A stretch of 64,000 nt of DNA from the NCBI GenBank assembly GCA_921293015.1, contig OV121087.1, positions 41,402,630-41,466,629 of the forward strand, read 5' to 3'. Position 1 is the first letter of the stretch, and every line of letters begins with the position of its first letter. Origin of the DNA: Phorcus lineatus. Taxonomy: Eukaryota > Mollusca > Gastropoda > Trochida > Trochidae. A model generated the notes under the pieces. That model saw nothing but the letters and a program-made list of their open reading frames with translations, had not been told where the DNA came from and did not search any database. Position numbers and translations under genes: made by a program. Shown here in pieces: positions 49,716 to 62,035 of the stretch.

Positions 49716-51756
49716 AAACGTTGGGAGCGTCCGGCCAGGAATGGCCTATGAGACACTAAAACAAATTAAAAATAGCTAAAAGCGCTTAAGCGCTAGAATA
49801 ATCAAAATGTAATTACTTATGACAATAAATTGACCATTAAAAGTTTGGGCTTTTAACCATAAAGGTAATCTTGTATCAGAATAAAAATAACATGTAGTTA
49901 GAAAGTGTGTCCTTAATAAAAAGGTCGAATAGATTTTAAATTACATAAAATGTTCGGAAAACAAAAGGTAAAACCATTACACACATACTTGTAAATACGT
50001 TTGAGCAAGAAAGTTAACTTATTCAAATTATTCGTATTTATCATAATCACATGTCAGCTTCTGTGTGTGAATTTAGAAATAAAAGATCAGGATTGTCAAA
50101 CCACAAACTATATCGGCCATGTGTCTCATCTCGTTGTATACTAAGATAATTAATACAATTCTAGATATAAATCATCGTGCCAAAAAGCAATTATATTTTT
50201 CTTTCTACGTTCACGCGTAAGCGTTGTTATTGTCGCCTAAAATTCCTTTCTTTGTTTTGACAAAAGTTAATAAACTTTATATAAGTCAATGATTAAAAAA
50301 TTTATCCCAGGGGTCGTTTTATCAAACAACTTATAACGTAGGTATCCTTTGAGAAAAATGTGGCCGTGTATATGTAATTATTTGTACAGATAGTTCATTT
50401 TTATTTCTTATCATACTTTAAGTAAGAGTTAAGTAAAGAGTCACTTTCACAGAACTTTGACCCTACTTACTTGAAAACAATCTCATTGATATCAGATCAA
50501 ACATATTACCAATTCAAAACTGATTTTCTCAGTTTTCTGAGCACCGCTTTGTGGCTTTGTCTGTGACCTTTCACCTTCCCTTATTTCGAAACAACGGAGG
50601 TCCAGATGCCGATGCCTGCATTTGTCAATCATGGGCTAGAGTGCAAAGGTCACCTGAGAAGTCCCTGTGGAGCAGTAGTCAGATCTTATCCGTAGCAGGG
50701 TACGAGTAGTAAGTTCGTTCTGATATCAATTGAATAATATCAAATGTCAATCAAGATTGACTTGAGAAAATACATTCCCAGGAAGACGATAATGATCTTG
50801 AATGCGAGTCCAAAATCATGGCATAATTCCTCGGTTTATTACCGATCTGCCTTTACATAAAATGTGACATGGTATGGACAGCCACTGTCCTTTTCCGATT
50901 TTCCAATTTTCTGACCATCTTGACCTAATTAGTCATCAGAGATAATACTCAATTATGGAATACGCTATTATTTTAACAGAGCAAGCATTTGTATTGAATA
51001 GTGGCACCATGGGGTTTGAAAATGATATCGAAATTAGAAATCGGCAGTATGACCAAAGAGACTTTACGTGTGCCTTACAGCGGAGGATCCAGAACTTGTG
51101 AACGGAAGTGTACCTTTGTAGGAGATCACACAAACTATCTATGGTATTTTTCAAAATTGGGGAGGTGACGATCTAACCCCGTGAATCTCCACCCAACAAA
51201 CCCTTCCCCCTCTGATTGGTTTCTCTTATACATATCTTATGGCGCTCTGTCTGTCACTTGTAAATTATTGTTACATGGATAATGTAAATATCGGAAAGGA
51301 GATTTTAACTAAAATCAAGCTGTTACTCTTTTTCGATCTGACTATAATTTGTAAATTGACATCAAACTATATTGACAAATCACATATATAACACTCACTT
51401 GGCACACTTTTCTACCACAATCTTTTTTAACAATATATTTGGACATATTTCATTACCAGAAATGTCTCGTGGGGAGAAAAATAAATGTCACGTGCAACTT
51501 GTCACGTGTTGTGAAGAAACGGTTCCAACGTTTGGATGCAGCTGAACTTGGCCTTCGTTCTAGAAATTGACATTTTGCTCTATCTACTAAATCCGTTATA
51601 TATCGATATCCTGTCGTTGTTTCAATCATGTATATAATACTTTGCATCGGTAAAATGCTATTAACATTTAATACAGACATTAAAATGTAATACAATCTTA
51701 ATTTTTTCTTTAAATACGTACTGAGTTGTGTCAATAAAAGGTTATTTTACAGGAAT
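49716..51756. other. No gene seen apart from the regulatory cluster listed
   Basis: AT-rich. Small frames at 50.9-51.2 and 51.45-51.73 kb have no support. Confidence 0.5.
50560..50780. promoter_or_regulatory. Candidate enhancer-like cluster with perfect dyad
   Basis: GTCAATCAAGATTGAC (about 50747-50762) is a 16-bp perfect palindrome of PBX/homeodomain-like halves. Upstream lie TGACCTTTCACCTT and CAAAGGTCACCTG (nuclear-receptor half sites plus an E-box) and TTTGTCAATCATGG. The sequence is unique and more complex than its flanks. Confidence 0.3.
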
Positions 51757-51912
51757 AATGACGCTTGACGTGGGAAAGAGCTCCGCTTTTAAGGGAATAT
51801 AAGAAACACAAACCTTGTGACGTTTAAAAAATATTGTTATTCCACAATCACTGATACACTGATACATGAGGGTTCGGATCACGTAAGATACATTTGACAC
51901 GTGTCCTCATAT
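51757..51912. repeat. Dispersed repeat pair, copy 1
   Basis: Shares ordered blocks with 54018-54175: TAATGACGCTT, GAAAGAGCT(C/T)CGCTTT, TTGTGAC(G/A)TTTAAAAAA, TGATACATG, CAGATCACGTGA-like and ACACGTG. The copies are strongly diverged. Confidence 0.7.
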
Positions 51913-51995
51913 AAGAACCGCGGTCATGCAAGTAGTTTGTTTGATTCTTAAAAAAATCAAATTCACCATCTTGTCTGCAAAATGTATGAAAAATG

Positions 51996-52090
51996 ATTAC
52001 TGTAAAATCATTTATTTTCGAGGGGTGTTATTTTCGCGCAAACATAAAAAATGACTGATTCGCGGGGTTTAATTTTCGCGCATATCGACT
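51996..52090. repeat. TACTGTAAAATCA / TTTTCGCG interspersed repeat end
   Basis: Starts TACTGTAAAATCATTTATTT and holds three versions of TTATTTTCG(C/A)G in about 90 bp. From memory this resembles repeat termini common in marine invertebrates. The opposite inverted end was not found nearby, so this is a one-ended fragment. Confidence 0.5.
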
Positions 52091-52611
52091 AAGCAATATA
52101 AAAAAATTAGTGAGAAAAACTACATGCACCGTGCAGAAAAGAAACTAGTAGTAATTTACAATGAAAACAATAATATTTATTCAAAAGTCAACGATAAAAA
52201 TTTTATTTATTGTCATTAAACGTCTTCAAGTTTTGAAGTGGTAACGATACCTGTCGCCAAGCTTTCCCGGAAGTAAACATTCGGAACGAATTAGTTTGAT
52301 CTTTAACTCCCAACAATAATGTTTGAATGATGTGAATCATCGAGTGAGTTAGAAAGTAGAAACCATTTTTAACTCACGAAAATTCTGATGCGATAAATGT
52401 GATTAAGCTTAATCATGTTATTATATTTAACACATGAATACTAGTATATTCGTATACAATGTACTCACCTGACCTCTTTAAATTGAGTATTTTCAACGAA
52501 GGCAATCGGGTAAAAGAGTTCTGATGACGTCACGCGAGTGGTGAAAAAGTGTTAGAATACAGCAACTCATTTTCAGTTTAATAATAAAGGTTTATATATA
52601 CATCATGGTGT

Positions 52612-52686
52612 AATCATCATCATCATCATCATCTTATTGAAGATCATCGCCAGCAGCAGCTTCTTCATTAATCGGGTGGTTATCAG

Positions 52687-52723
<37 letters not shown>

Positions 52724-52752
52724 TTCATCACCATCATCATCATCACCATGAC

Positions 52753-52783
<31 letters not shown>

Positions 52784-52795
52784 TTTATCAACATA
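52612..52795. repeat. ATC/CAT trinucleotide repeat
   Basis: Two blocks of (ATC)n are separated by a 60-bp unique segment with CAGCAGCAG. Poly-Ile and poly-Met frames across it are not proteins. Confidence 0.95.
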
Positions 52796-54017
52796 TTCAT
52801 TATAATTAATATAATTTCTACCGTCTGTACTTACACATTATCGACTTCTCATTTGACTTCAAAATACATTAACACAACAATTAATTGGATAAGATATAAC
52901 GAAAACATTCGAACTGAAAACACTCATGTTATGAAAATCGCTTAACTTTGTTACTTACCCGATTTACTTCAGGAATCGGGGATGTTTTTGCAAAGATTAT
53001 CACCATTAATTTTTATAAAATGGAAATGAGGTATATTGGTTCCAATAATTAATTGAATAATTGGGAACACTTCCTGCAATTTCAATTCAACATTCAAAAC
53101 CTCAGTCGCATTCACACATTTCTACGAGAACTGAAAACTTGAATAAATTTTCCTTTTTTATTTTATTTAGCTTTGTGAATATGAAGTTCAAACAGAACAA
53201 TCAACTTGAGAAATTGCGTCATCACAAATATAATCAGAACTCCACTGAGGAGGAGGCTTGGTGCAATTTGATTAGGAACAGATAAAACCCATTGCAACGC
53301 TGTGGTCAAAGGTTATCAGACGTATTCGTGAAGAAATGTAAGAGGGTAATCAAAGCACTCCCCAAACTGTTATCTATAAGATACCGTCTTATCAAGCAAC
53401 TTAACATACTTTCTATAATTGCCATCATCTTCTTTATAAACATTTGACAATTATCAAGACTGTCTCTTCTCTGAATCTATTTCAAATTTTGAATATATCT
53501 TTTAAAATCAAATCTATAATGTAAATAATACTGGAATACTCCAGGAATTTGACCAAATGTGACTGAAACGTTATTGGTAAGGAAAATTATTTTAAACCAT
53601 TTTATACGAATCATTATCTTTTCAAAAATTGAAAAATATTTTTTTTGATCTCAAACTAACTGTGATTAAAGATTTCACCGTACCAGTTTAACGTGTTTTC
53701 GTAAAGTTCTTCAAAACTAAAAAAAAGATATTGTATCAAATTAAAGATTTACAGTAAAGTTATTCAGATTTATCGTTTTATCATCAACAATACTGGTAGT
53801 TAAGGAAATGAGATTGATATTAAAGAGTGCAATAAAGTTTCGCATACTTAGGCACATTTTTTTTCATAATAACATGCAGGCTTACATGTACATTCAATGA
53901 CTTTTTAAATAGATGTCAGTGATTTGTGAAACGTATGCGTGACATCGTTAATATTCTTTTATAACAGTGTTTGAATAAGTATAAAGAAATGAAGAATAAA
54001 AGTTAGTTATAAACATA
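52796..54017. other. No gene seen
   Basis: AT-rich with a 74-codon frame near 53.06-53.29 kb that shows no domain. Confidence 0.55.
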
Positions 54018-54175
54018 TAATGACGCTTTTCTTTTAGAAAGAGCTTCGCTTTCAGCGTGAATAAAAAAAATAGTTGTGACATTTAAAAAAATCCCACATG
54101 AACTTTTTCAGATGATACATGTACATAACATTTCAGATCACGTGACACACTCTTATATATATATAACACGTGCCG
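54018..54175. repeat. Dispersed repeat pair, copy 2
   Basis: Same orientation as 51757-51912, about 2.26 kb downstream, with matching order and spacing of the shared blocks. Probably two old copies of one interspersed element. Each copy carries CACGTG or ACACGTG E-box-like sites. Confidence 0.7.
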
Positions 54176-54440
54176 TGTAGGTTTTATGTCTATCTCTAAT
54201 TGTATAATTTTTTCACAATTTAAGTCATTTTTAAAGCCAGTGTAATTTAAAGCTCTATCAAGCACTAGAATCAATTTTAAAGATTAGTTTTTTTTTCCAT
54301 TTCTTGTATAAGGTTTTAGATGTGAAATTAATACTGAACTTACTAAAGTAAAACTAGATAGCTATATATATGCCATACGTTATGGTTAGGAGAGTGGGTA
54401 GACGATTAAAACATATATTAGGTCTCAATCATAACATAGT

Positions 54441-54731
54441 TTGGGGCGGGGTTGCGCAGTGGTTAGCGCGTTTGGCTTCGGACCAAGAGGTCGTGGTTCG
54501 AATCCCACCAGCGGCTTTGTAACTTTGCCTTCAATAGAGAACTGTTCTACACACAGTTAGGGTTGGGTCCAATGCTATACTAAATTTCAGCGCAGTACCA
54601 TCCATTGCTCGCTTGTGCAAGCCAATGCATAGCCACGGGCTTTCTCCGTGCAATAATACTAGCAGACACAATTTAAGTGAAATACTCTTTTAAGCGGCGT
54701 TAAACCAAAATGTCACCTCATCTCACAAAAT
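54441..54731 (+). mobile_element. tRNA-derived SINE, full length
   Basis: The head resembles tRNA-Arg. The A box is at 54453-54470 and the B box GGTTCGAATCC at 54495-54505, with a well-paired T arm and an anticodon-like loop reading TCG. The acceptor stem does not pair, so this is a SINE head and not a tRNA gene. The body and the tail (AAGTGAAATACTCTTTTAAG, then GCGGCGTTAAACC and TCACCTCATCTCAC) match the other SINE copies here. A short flanking ATAGTT on both sides is too weak to call a target duplication. Confidence 0.85.
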
Positions 54732-55489
54732 ATATAGTTGCTGGGGATTCGTATGAAAACCATCTAATAACCACCATTTACAACTGAAAGCAGAGAACAT
54801 ATGCTAGTAGTTTTACTAAACTTATCAATTTTATTAAATCAAGTTTTAAACAAGTGAGATGTAAAGACGTACGCATACACTTAGGGTCGTGATGAGCCTT
54901 AAATTCCATTAAAACAGTTTACAAACTGTCAACAGAGACGCAATATTTCACTACTCATATGAACAGAATATGGTTATCATTCTGAATAAAACCGTAAACG
55001 CAAAATATCATAAAATTGGAGAAAAGGTCTGGTATCGCTATTATCTATACTTAACAGGAATATAGAAAAAAGTGCCAACTGCAGTGACATTGACAGAGCG
55101 ACTCTGATGTTGTTTCTGATGTTGTCTCGAATGCAAATATTTATGAATCCAAAAGTATACATGTTGATTTAGTGGAATAAAGGAATTGAATAGTCTTAAT
55201 ATCCCAAAAAATTATATGGTATCAAACACGATTACAATTCATTTTTGAAGGTCAGAGTCAAACTATGAAACTGTACAAATTCATAACGGATTAGACAAGA
55301 GCTGTGTATATCTTAACGAATGTAAGATTTTCTTCTCGAAATTATTTTCCAAAGCATTTAAAACTTCCCTAAGTTTGGAATATGTAAACACATACTATAT
55401 ATACTTTACCTGAAAATACCTTGCCACACGCGTGCTCTAGTATAAAATGTTCTGAGAAACAAGCTATTAAAACCAGGTTAATGCACAGT

Positions 55490-55610
55490 TGAGATGCAGA
55501 ATCTGCACAGTGACTGCAATGCACTTGGTGCAATGATTGACAGGCAGCAGGTGTGCATATGGTGCATTCTGAACACTGCACAGGTAGCGTTGGGTGCAAC
55601 CTTGAGAATG
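55490..55610. promoter_or_regulatory. Candidate PBX/MEIS plus E-box cluster
   Basis: TGATTGACAG (55534-55543) equals the usual PBX-MEIS/PREP composite site. Within 40 bp follow GCAGCAGGTG and CATATG E-boxes. Around them TGCA recurs many times (GTGCAATG, CTGCACAG, AATGCAC). Several small overlapping frames exist on both strands and are probably incidental. Confidence 0.35.
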
Positions 55611-56254
55611 AAAAACCAAGGTCATTTTCAAATCATGTATAGGGCATTTTGTGAGAAAGCCCAAGGAAACTTTTTGAAACACGGCTTATAAACTTGTAAA
55701 ACTGTTGTTGTAAAGATGTTGTTCCTGCATTTTTGTTTTGTATTCATATTTGCACTCTTTTATGAACATAATTCAAAATCTTTTCTGTACATACATGGTT
55801 TGATGTATATTACAGATACTATTAACATATCACTTCTGAGACATTTAAGCTAGAAAACATGTTATCACTGAACTTGAATAAGCGAATCCTTTGCCACGTT
55901 AATAGGACCACGTTCATATTTCAACACACATTGTTCTGAGAGTTCGAGTTATTATTTATTCCCTGATATAGAAGTATGATATCATGATGGTTCGTCCTTA
56001 ACAATGTCTCGTGGGTCATCGTTTTATTAACTTTTTCATCATCAAACTCATGCCGTAATGACGTAGCCATCGGATGAGATCATAACGCTATGACTACAAA
56101 AAACTCACGTTGAAAATCAATTTAGTCGAAGTTTATATCCAATATCCGTGGAAAAAAACGATAAACAATTCAAAATAGTTTCAACGTATAACATTGTTGA
56201 GGAATCTGATGTTGTTAAGTTAACAAATAAAATTTGATGTCAAGCAAGTTAAGT

Positions 56255-56292
56255 TATATATATATATATAAATATATATAACCAATTCAACT

Positions 56293-56356
<64 letters not shown>
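56255..56356. repeat. (AT)n microsatellite, two blocks
   Basis: A first block at about 56255-56280, then a nearly pure run of about 58 bp from 56297. It can form a cruciform, and its copy number is likely to be unstable. Confidence 0.96.
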
Positions 56357-56358
<2 letters not shown>

Positions 56359-57078
56359 GTTTGGGTGTAATCTCGTCCACATTTCTCTCGTGGTAATATA
56401 AATTGTACTCAGTATATCTATATGCTTTCCCTATCTTAATTAAGAAGGTTTGACTTTTGTCATTCAAGAACATATAGATGACATTAATTCAAGAAGACAA
56501 GTATAGTAATTGAGCCAGATTTAAATTACAATGTTCAAGATACCTATATTGAGACTGTCAAATTGTAATTAATTATGGACACAATTGTACTTTATTTTGG
56601 TATCATATCCACAGATCACTTATCTGAAAACTACATTAGAATATATGTCAAAACGACACTCTCAAAGAATAACAAAGCTTCGTATCCATAACCATTGTCC
56701 GTATTAATCACCAAATCAACTTACAGAAAACCTATAAAGAATTATATCAATGTATAGATAGACACACCATGCATAGATTGATCCCTTTAACATATACGTG
56801 CACTTGTTGAGATTATTTCAAAATGGCTAGACCATAGCTACATGAAAAATACTTACAAGTATGACTATGTCTTGTTATAGAACATTATTCAGTCATTAAT
56901 TCAGAAAAAGAGATCGTTAAAATAGGTGAGATCACTTTTTCCTTTAATTTAAATATTTCTAAAATACGAAAATCATCAAATGGATATATATCTCTCAAGA
57001 ATATATGTCATAATTAAAAATAGACGTTTTCTCTATTGAGCGAGTGAGATCAGATATAACTTGTTTTTAAAAATGTTT

Positions 57079-57344
57079 CAGTTATTAAACACGTGGATGA
57101 AATCATCCGAAGGAGAGTGGACAGATTAGGGCAGAGGGAAAGAAAATTTCGTCGGGTTCCCATCCGTCCCTGTGTCCAGCTTGAGTGCCCCTCCCAGGAA
57201 CATGCACGCTCCGGCTGGCAAAAGTACCCAAAACCACAACGTTTACACCACGATAAGGTGCTGAGTCACTTCGTGCTTTCTATAGGGAAAGCAAATAGAA
57301 TGTCAGATAAAGATCCCACACAACAGCACAAATTTGGCAACTGA
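57079..57344 (+). CDS. Possible terminal exon, unrecognised protein (about 88 codons)
   Basis: An acceptor-like AAAAATGTTTCAG ends at 57078, and the frame stays open from there to TGA at 57342-57344. The segment is more GC-rich than its flanks and codes a basic stretch (VDEIIRRRVDRLGQRERKF), then a Cys/Pro/His-containing part (QLECPSQEHARSGW, KYPKPQRLHHDK). I recognise no family. An internal ATG at 57093 would give 83 residues. No upstream partner exon was found on this strand, and the nearest AATAAA is over 400 bp away. It could instead be part of an interspersed repeat. Confidence 0.3.
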
Positions 57345-57599
57345 GTTATAACCGTTTGATTTAAAAAAAAAGACAAAGATGGTCATAAGCAGGAAGATGC
57401 CACATCACACCTGTTTCTGTTTTCTTTAAAAAGACGTGCATCATGAAAGCCAATGAGATTATATCATCCTTGACATGTTTAGAAAATACGTATCCTTAAC
57501 GGTGAAATCAAATTGGCAAATATGTCAAATACGCAAGGTCACAAGCATTATCCTTGCCAGGTCACATGTTGACAAACATATCGATATAAATCTCTTGCA

Positions 57600-57790
57600 A
57601 CGATGTCGCTCTTAGATCTCCCACTTCTGAAGCGGATGCATTACGTTATCTTTCGACCAATCAGAAATGGCTTTAGATGACCGACGCGGAACCATAGTCA
57701 CGTGACCAGAATTTCCCTCGAGGTTATAGGAAGTATATAGCAGTAAATGGTGATGAGTTCATCAATAAAGTAGACTGTGACTAAGTAGTC
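57600..57790. promoter_or_regulatory. Possible promoter-like segment
   Basis: CGACCAATCAG (CCAAT box) is followed by GTCACGTGACC (palindromic E-box), then AGGAAGTATATAGC and AATAAAG at about 57763. The same CCAAT plus CACGTG pairing occurs at 28775-28802. No open frame starts downstream. Confidence 0.25.
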
Positions 57791-58390
57791 GACTCATGTA
57801 GACGATTGGAAACTTTTGTCTTCTTTATTATCAACAGATGCTGAGTGTTGATAGCAGATTTAATTCTGGATAAATCTATTGTTTACGCGTTTCATTTGCC
57901 AGAGAAGAGTGTAATGACTCACAGGCCCATTTAGATGCATAATTAAGTTATCACGTGTGTTTTTCATTCCTGCTAAGTTATTTGACAGAATAGAACTTGT
58001 ACTTAACTGAGAGCTGGGTGATACTTGAGTTCACTTTGATTGCACTATTGTATATATTCATATACTCATACATATACATCTATAATGTATGTAAATCAGT
58101 CTTAACGTTCAACAAATCTTTGATTTTGTCCTATTTACGTTTACATAATTACAGTTTGAAAAACAACTGAAATAACGGTGAAACGCTTACTTATATATAG
58201 GATATTAACACTTGACATTTACATGATACAAACACTGAAGAAAGTAGTAAATCATGAAGTTCGAACAAGGCGATTTACGTTAAGAAATCATTTTCCTATT
58301 ACCACAAATATCGATAAAGTTGTTCTTGTTGTTAAAATGTAAAATGAATACCGTAGTTACACAATTGCTTTCGACGCCGTACAAAGTTAC

Positions 58391-58483
58391 TGTATCTTTT
58401 AAAGAGATGCTGGCTGAATGTGGTGCTAGGATGTCCTTCACATAACATTGTCCCTCTCTGTCAAACAAACCAGCTTCCATAAC
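58391..58483 (-). CDS. Possible internal exon, 93 bp, phase 0/0
   Basis: On the minus strand a good acceptor (TTAATTTGTATTATAG) precedes 58483, and a donor GTAACT follows 58391. The 93 bp between them is exactly 31 codons: VMEAGLFDREGQCYVKD, then ILAPHSASISLKDT. Its composition is protein-like, unlike the AT-driven frames nearby. The family is not recognised. It could belong with the segment at 60513-60595, whose inferred end phase fits its start. Confidence 0.35.
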
Positions 58484-60512
58484 CTATAATACAAATTAAC
58501 ATTTTTGAAAAAACGTTTTGAAATGATTTGTTTGAATTTAATCAAATTTATTATCATGGAGGTTATGAAAAGGTTAAATTTAAAAAAATTAAATCTTACT
58601 TACATTATTTTTTGCCTAAAAAATATACAATTTGTATTGAGAATGACCTTTCCACATTATTATGACCACCATATATACAACGGAAATACCAGCGTATATC
58701 AAACTGACATTTTGATTGTTTATAAAAGCAACCTGCCAAAGCTTTCCTTTATTGCTAATAACAAGCATGTGCATGCAGCCTTCGAAAAGGTCACTTTTGT
58801 GTTTACGTGCTTTTATTGTGTCTGCTCGAGGTTACAAGGTTTGCATACAGGGCTCAAGGCTAAACTGCGTTTGGCGTACAAGTAATAATGAATGTTCGCG
58901 ACCGTCCGGAAAACAATGTAAAACATGACTCAGTTTTAACAAGAACATCCTCCTAAATGCAACCCTTATAAATCAAGACAGTGGAATTCCACACACCGAC
59001 ATGAGATGTGTTGTTTAGTGTAAATAGCAATCGTTAGCGCAGCGAAGAGTTTTTTGGTTCTAGCTTAAACCAACATTCATGTTTATTTGTGTGTTTTGAG
59101 ACAATTTGTTGAATTAGAAACGACGTCTAATTTAGTAAAGGAAAAGGAAATGTTTTCCTGTCTGTTTCGTTAACTTTATGAAATATTGTTAATATTCTCC
59201 TTCTGATGTATTTTTGTTCGAAATGCAAAAAGAAACAAACCTGCGATCTTTGCACTGGGAAAAATACTTCCCCTTTGCGGACTTTCTATTTTTCAAATTT
59301 TAGTTATAAGAAGGATGCTTTTGATATTGCGGAAATTTGCTGGAAAAGGAAAAGCTAAACATTTGCACTAAGACCGAGTCATATAAGTGCATCACCTAGA
59401 GTATAAAGGCGACATAACTAAAAAAAAATTGTCATTACTGGTAATAAACCAATTTGATGGCATGACATTTTGTTGAGTTTCTTAAATCATAACGGAATTT
59501 TAGCTTTTATTCACATGGAATGAATTTATTTCTTCAACATGTCCAAAAACTACAGCAACAAGATAAAAATGTCATATTGCTACTAGTTTACGTTTTTGAT
59601 CATGCTGCTTCAGATATAACGCTATTTTTAAAAAAAAAACACATACCAAAGAATTTGACTTACATCACTGATGCATTCGACTATTCTGCCTTAGATTTAG
59701 TCATTTTAGAATGTGTAAATAAGGAGAAAAATTAACATATGTCAAAATGAAATAAACCGGGAGCCAATTATATAAACTTGTGATAATAATCGTATGTGCA
59801 AGCTAATAAATTGTTGTTTTACAAACCTATTATATTTTAACGTAGACTTTAAAAAGTTCGACCAATCACAGGTCGAAATTAACATTAACTTATTTGTATT
59901 GAGTAAAATGACTACAGACCACACTGAGAAGAGGTCAAATATAATTTGCTAGGTACGAGTGATACACGGGTAAAGATTTAAGATGAGAATGCTTTTTTCA
60001 TGTATGATTCGACTAGGATGGAAGAATTCCAGTACTGCAGTGTGGACACACTAGTTAAAAGGCTTTTGTAAAAATGGGACATTGATGAGAAGGACAAATT
60101 CCCTCCGTAAAAAATATTTGACGGACAAAAATAGGGTTATGTTACGGAGCTTATTTGGGAAACATTTTGGTTGGTATACCATTTCGGACAGCGAAGGTAA
60201 AATAAGAAATAAAAAATAGCATCTAAATTAAAATGAGATTTTTTTAGAGATAATGTTTTTCTAAATATATTGAGTTTAATATCGATTTTATAAATGAATA
60301 ATATAATAATTTCTATATTGATTTATAGTTGACAATATGAATAAAGTGATAAAAAATACTTGCCATGAGCATGAACTCATTCGATTAGAATCTCATCATT
60401 ACCCACGCCCTCTAGACAACATAAAACACCTGATATATGAATTGTAAATGAGACCTAGGTGTGTTGTTTTCAAACATTCTAGAGTTATCTTATATATCAT
60501 TACTGAGTTTAC

Positions 60513-60595
60513 GAAATATAGGGTAAGTCCTTGGCATTCTGTTCCGCGTTCTTGAACACAACCGGCTTCACTCTCTTGTGCTATACCAATGTTCA
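60513..60595 (-). CDS. Possible internal exon, 83 bp
   Basis: On the minus strand an acceptor ACTTCATAG ends before 60595 and a donor GTAAAC follows 60513. The frame reads NIGIAQESEAGCVQERG, then TECQGLTLYF. It enters after one base of a split codon and leaves in phase 0, compatible with the 58.4-kb segment. EAG(x)5G appears in both, but the nucleotide similarity is too weak to claim duplication. It has no recognised domain. Confidence 0.28.
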
Positions 60596-62035
60596 CTATG
60601 AAGTGAACGTATTACGGTGGCTCCAGAAGGGTTAATACTTTATGGGATGAAAATAACACGCCAGGCGTGTGATGATACCGGTTAAGTCATGATCTTGTTT
60701 AAACGAAACCAACAATGTTGAAAGGAAATATATTCTGATTTATTCACAAAATTAATAATGAACAGTATATAGAAAAACATTGTGTATGCCATGAATGACG
60801 AGTTTTCTATAATTTGAAAGACATGTTTCTCGTGACAGGTTTTGATCAAAAGAATTAGGCACCATTAATAGTGAGTTATTCCTAAAATGAGGCCACCCCT
60901 GGACTCAATACTTTATCGTGGTGTGGTGGTTTGCGTGCTTCTTTTCTTCTTCACTCACTAAAATAAGGATTTGTGGTATGAAATATTTTGGTTTTAGAAA
61001 AAAAAGTATACAACATTGTATTATGCTTGGAAAAGTATTGCGAATTTCCAAACATGAATTTTTAAAAATCTTTAAACCTGGTAAAGCGTACATTTTTATA
61101 CCATACATGTATGGACTCTACAAGTTAAATTGATAATAAAACGAGTTTGTCAATTATAATGAAACATTTATTTCAAATGAAGAGAAAGGTGTCTCTTTGT
61201 AATTCTGATGTAGATTATAAAGTTATACATTGTATACTTAGACGTAAGTGTCCCTAAGGAAGGAGACATCAAATTATCCAGACATAAATTATTTTAAAAA
61301 CAACAACAACACCATCATTATCATCGACATTTACAGCAACGAAAAGAAACCAAGATTGTGATTTCAGAGCAAAGATGAATGAAGTCATTAGGAGAAATAT
61401 TAAAATTTTATCAAAACTTTTAAATTAGGTGACACCAAATTTAAACAAAAAATTACACCTGTTGATCTACATATATGTATGGTGTTCATATGATTAACTT
61501 GACATAATTCACTGACATTAGTGGAATGAAGTGAATGAAATGAAGACAATGAATTACATTTTAAATGAGGAAAGGGTTTGTATTGTTAAAGACATGTAAT
61601 TTGAAGACAACAACAGAGAACAAAGCTACAGAGCTATAGTTTGTGTTACACAATCCTCGGGGGATTAACATGTACATATATTTTGAGCACGCGGTAACTG
61701 TGACAACTCAAATGACAACTAACTAATAGGACAAGCATTAACCATTTGACACCGTGTCTGATGTTTACAAAACTTTGCTTAGTAAGTATAGGCTCTTTCT
61801 TTGAAACTGCTAAATTTCAACAATATTTGAAAATCAGATATCAAAGAATATAAAATTATTTGAATTGAAACCTTTGATTCTTAAAAAACAGAAAGTCAAA
61901 GTGACCGCTTTCATTTCGTAATAAACACTGGAAAGGAAATAAGGAAATATTTTCAACATACATGTAACTTAAGTGATGAAAGACAACTTGTTTAGAGGAT
62001 TGTCCAGTCTCCAATTACGTATCTGTTTGTTTAAA
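60596..62035. other. No gene seen
   Basis: AT-rich with short frames only. Confidence 0.5.
61300..61330. repeat. Short AAC / ATC repeat
   Basis: AACAACAACAACACCATCAT, then TATCATCGAC. Confidence 0.75.

Noticed and set aside
52521-52555. Hammerhead-like CTGATGA followed by GAAA
   Set aside because: Stem II pairs poorly and no stems I or III can be formed around it.
52603-52945. Poly-Met and poly-Ile frames
   Set aside because: Produced by the ATC trinucleotide repeat.
54450-54525. tRNA-Arg(TCG)-like sequence
   Set aside because: The A and B boxes and the T arm are good, but the acceptor stem does not pair, and the sequence continues into the shared SINE body.
55369-55691. Three overlapping Cys-containing small frames
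   Set aside because: Open in several frames at once because of TGCA-rich sequence. Regulatory motifs explain it better.
58505-58885. 126-codon plus-strand frame
   Set aside because: AT-driven composition (Lys, Asn, Ile, Phe), with no domain or splice context.
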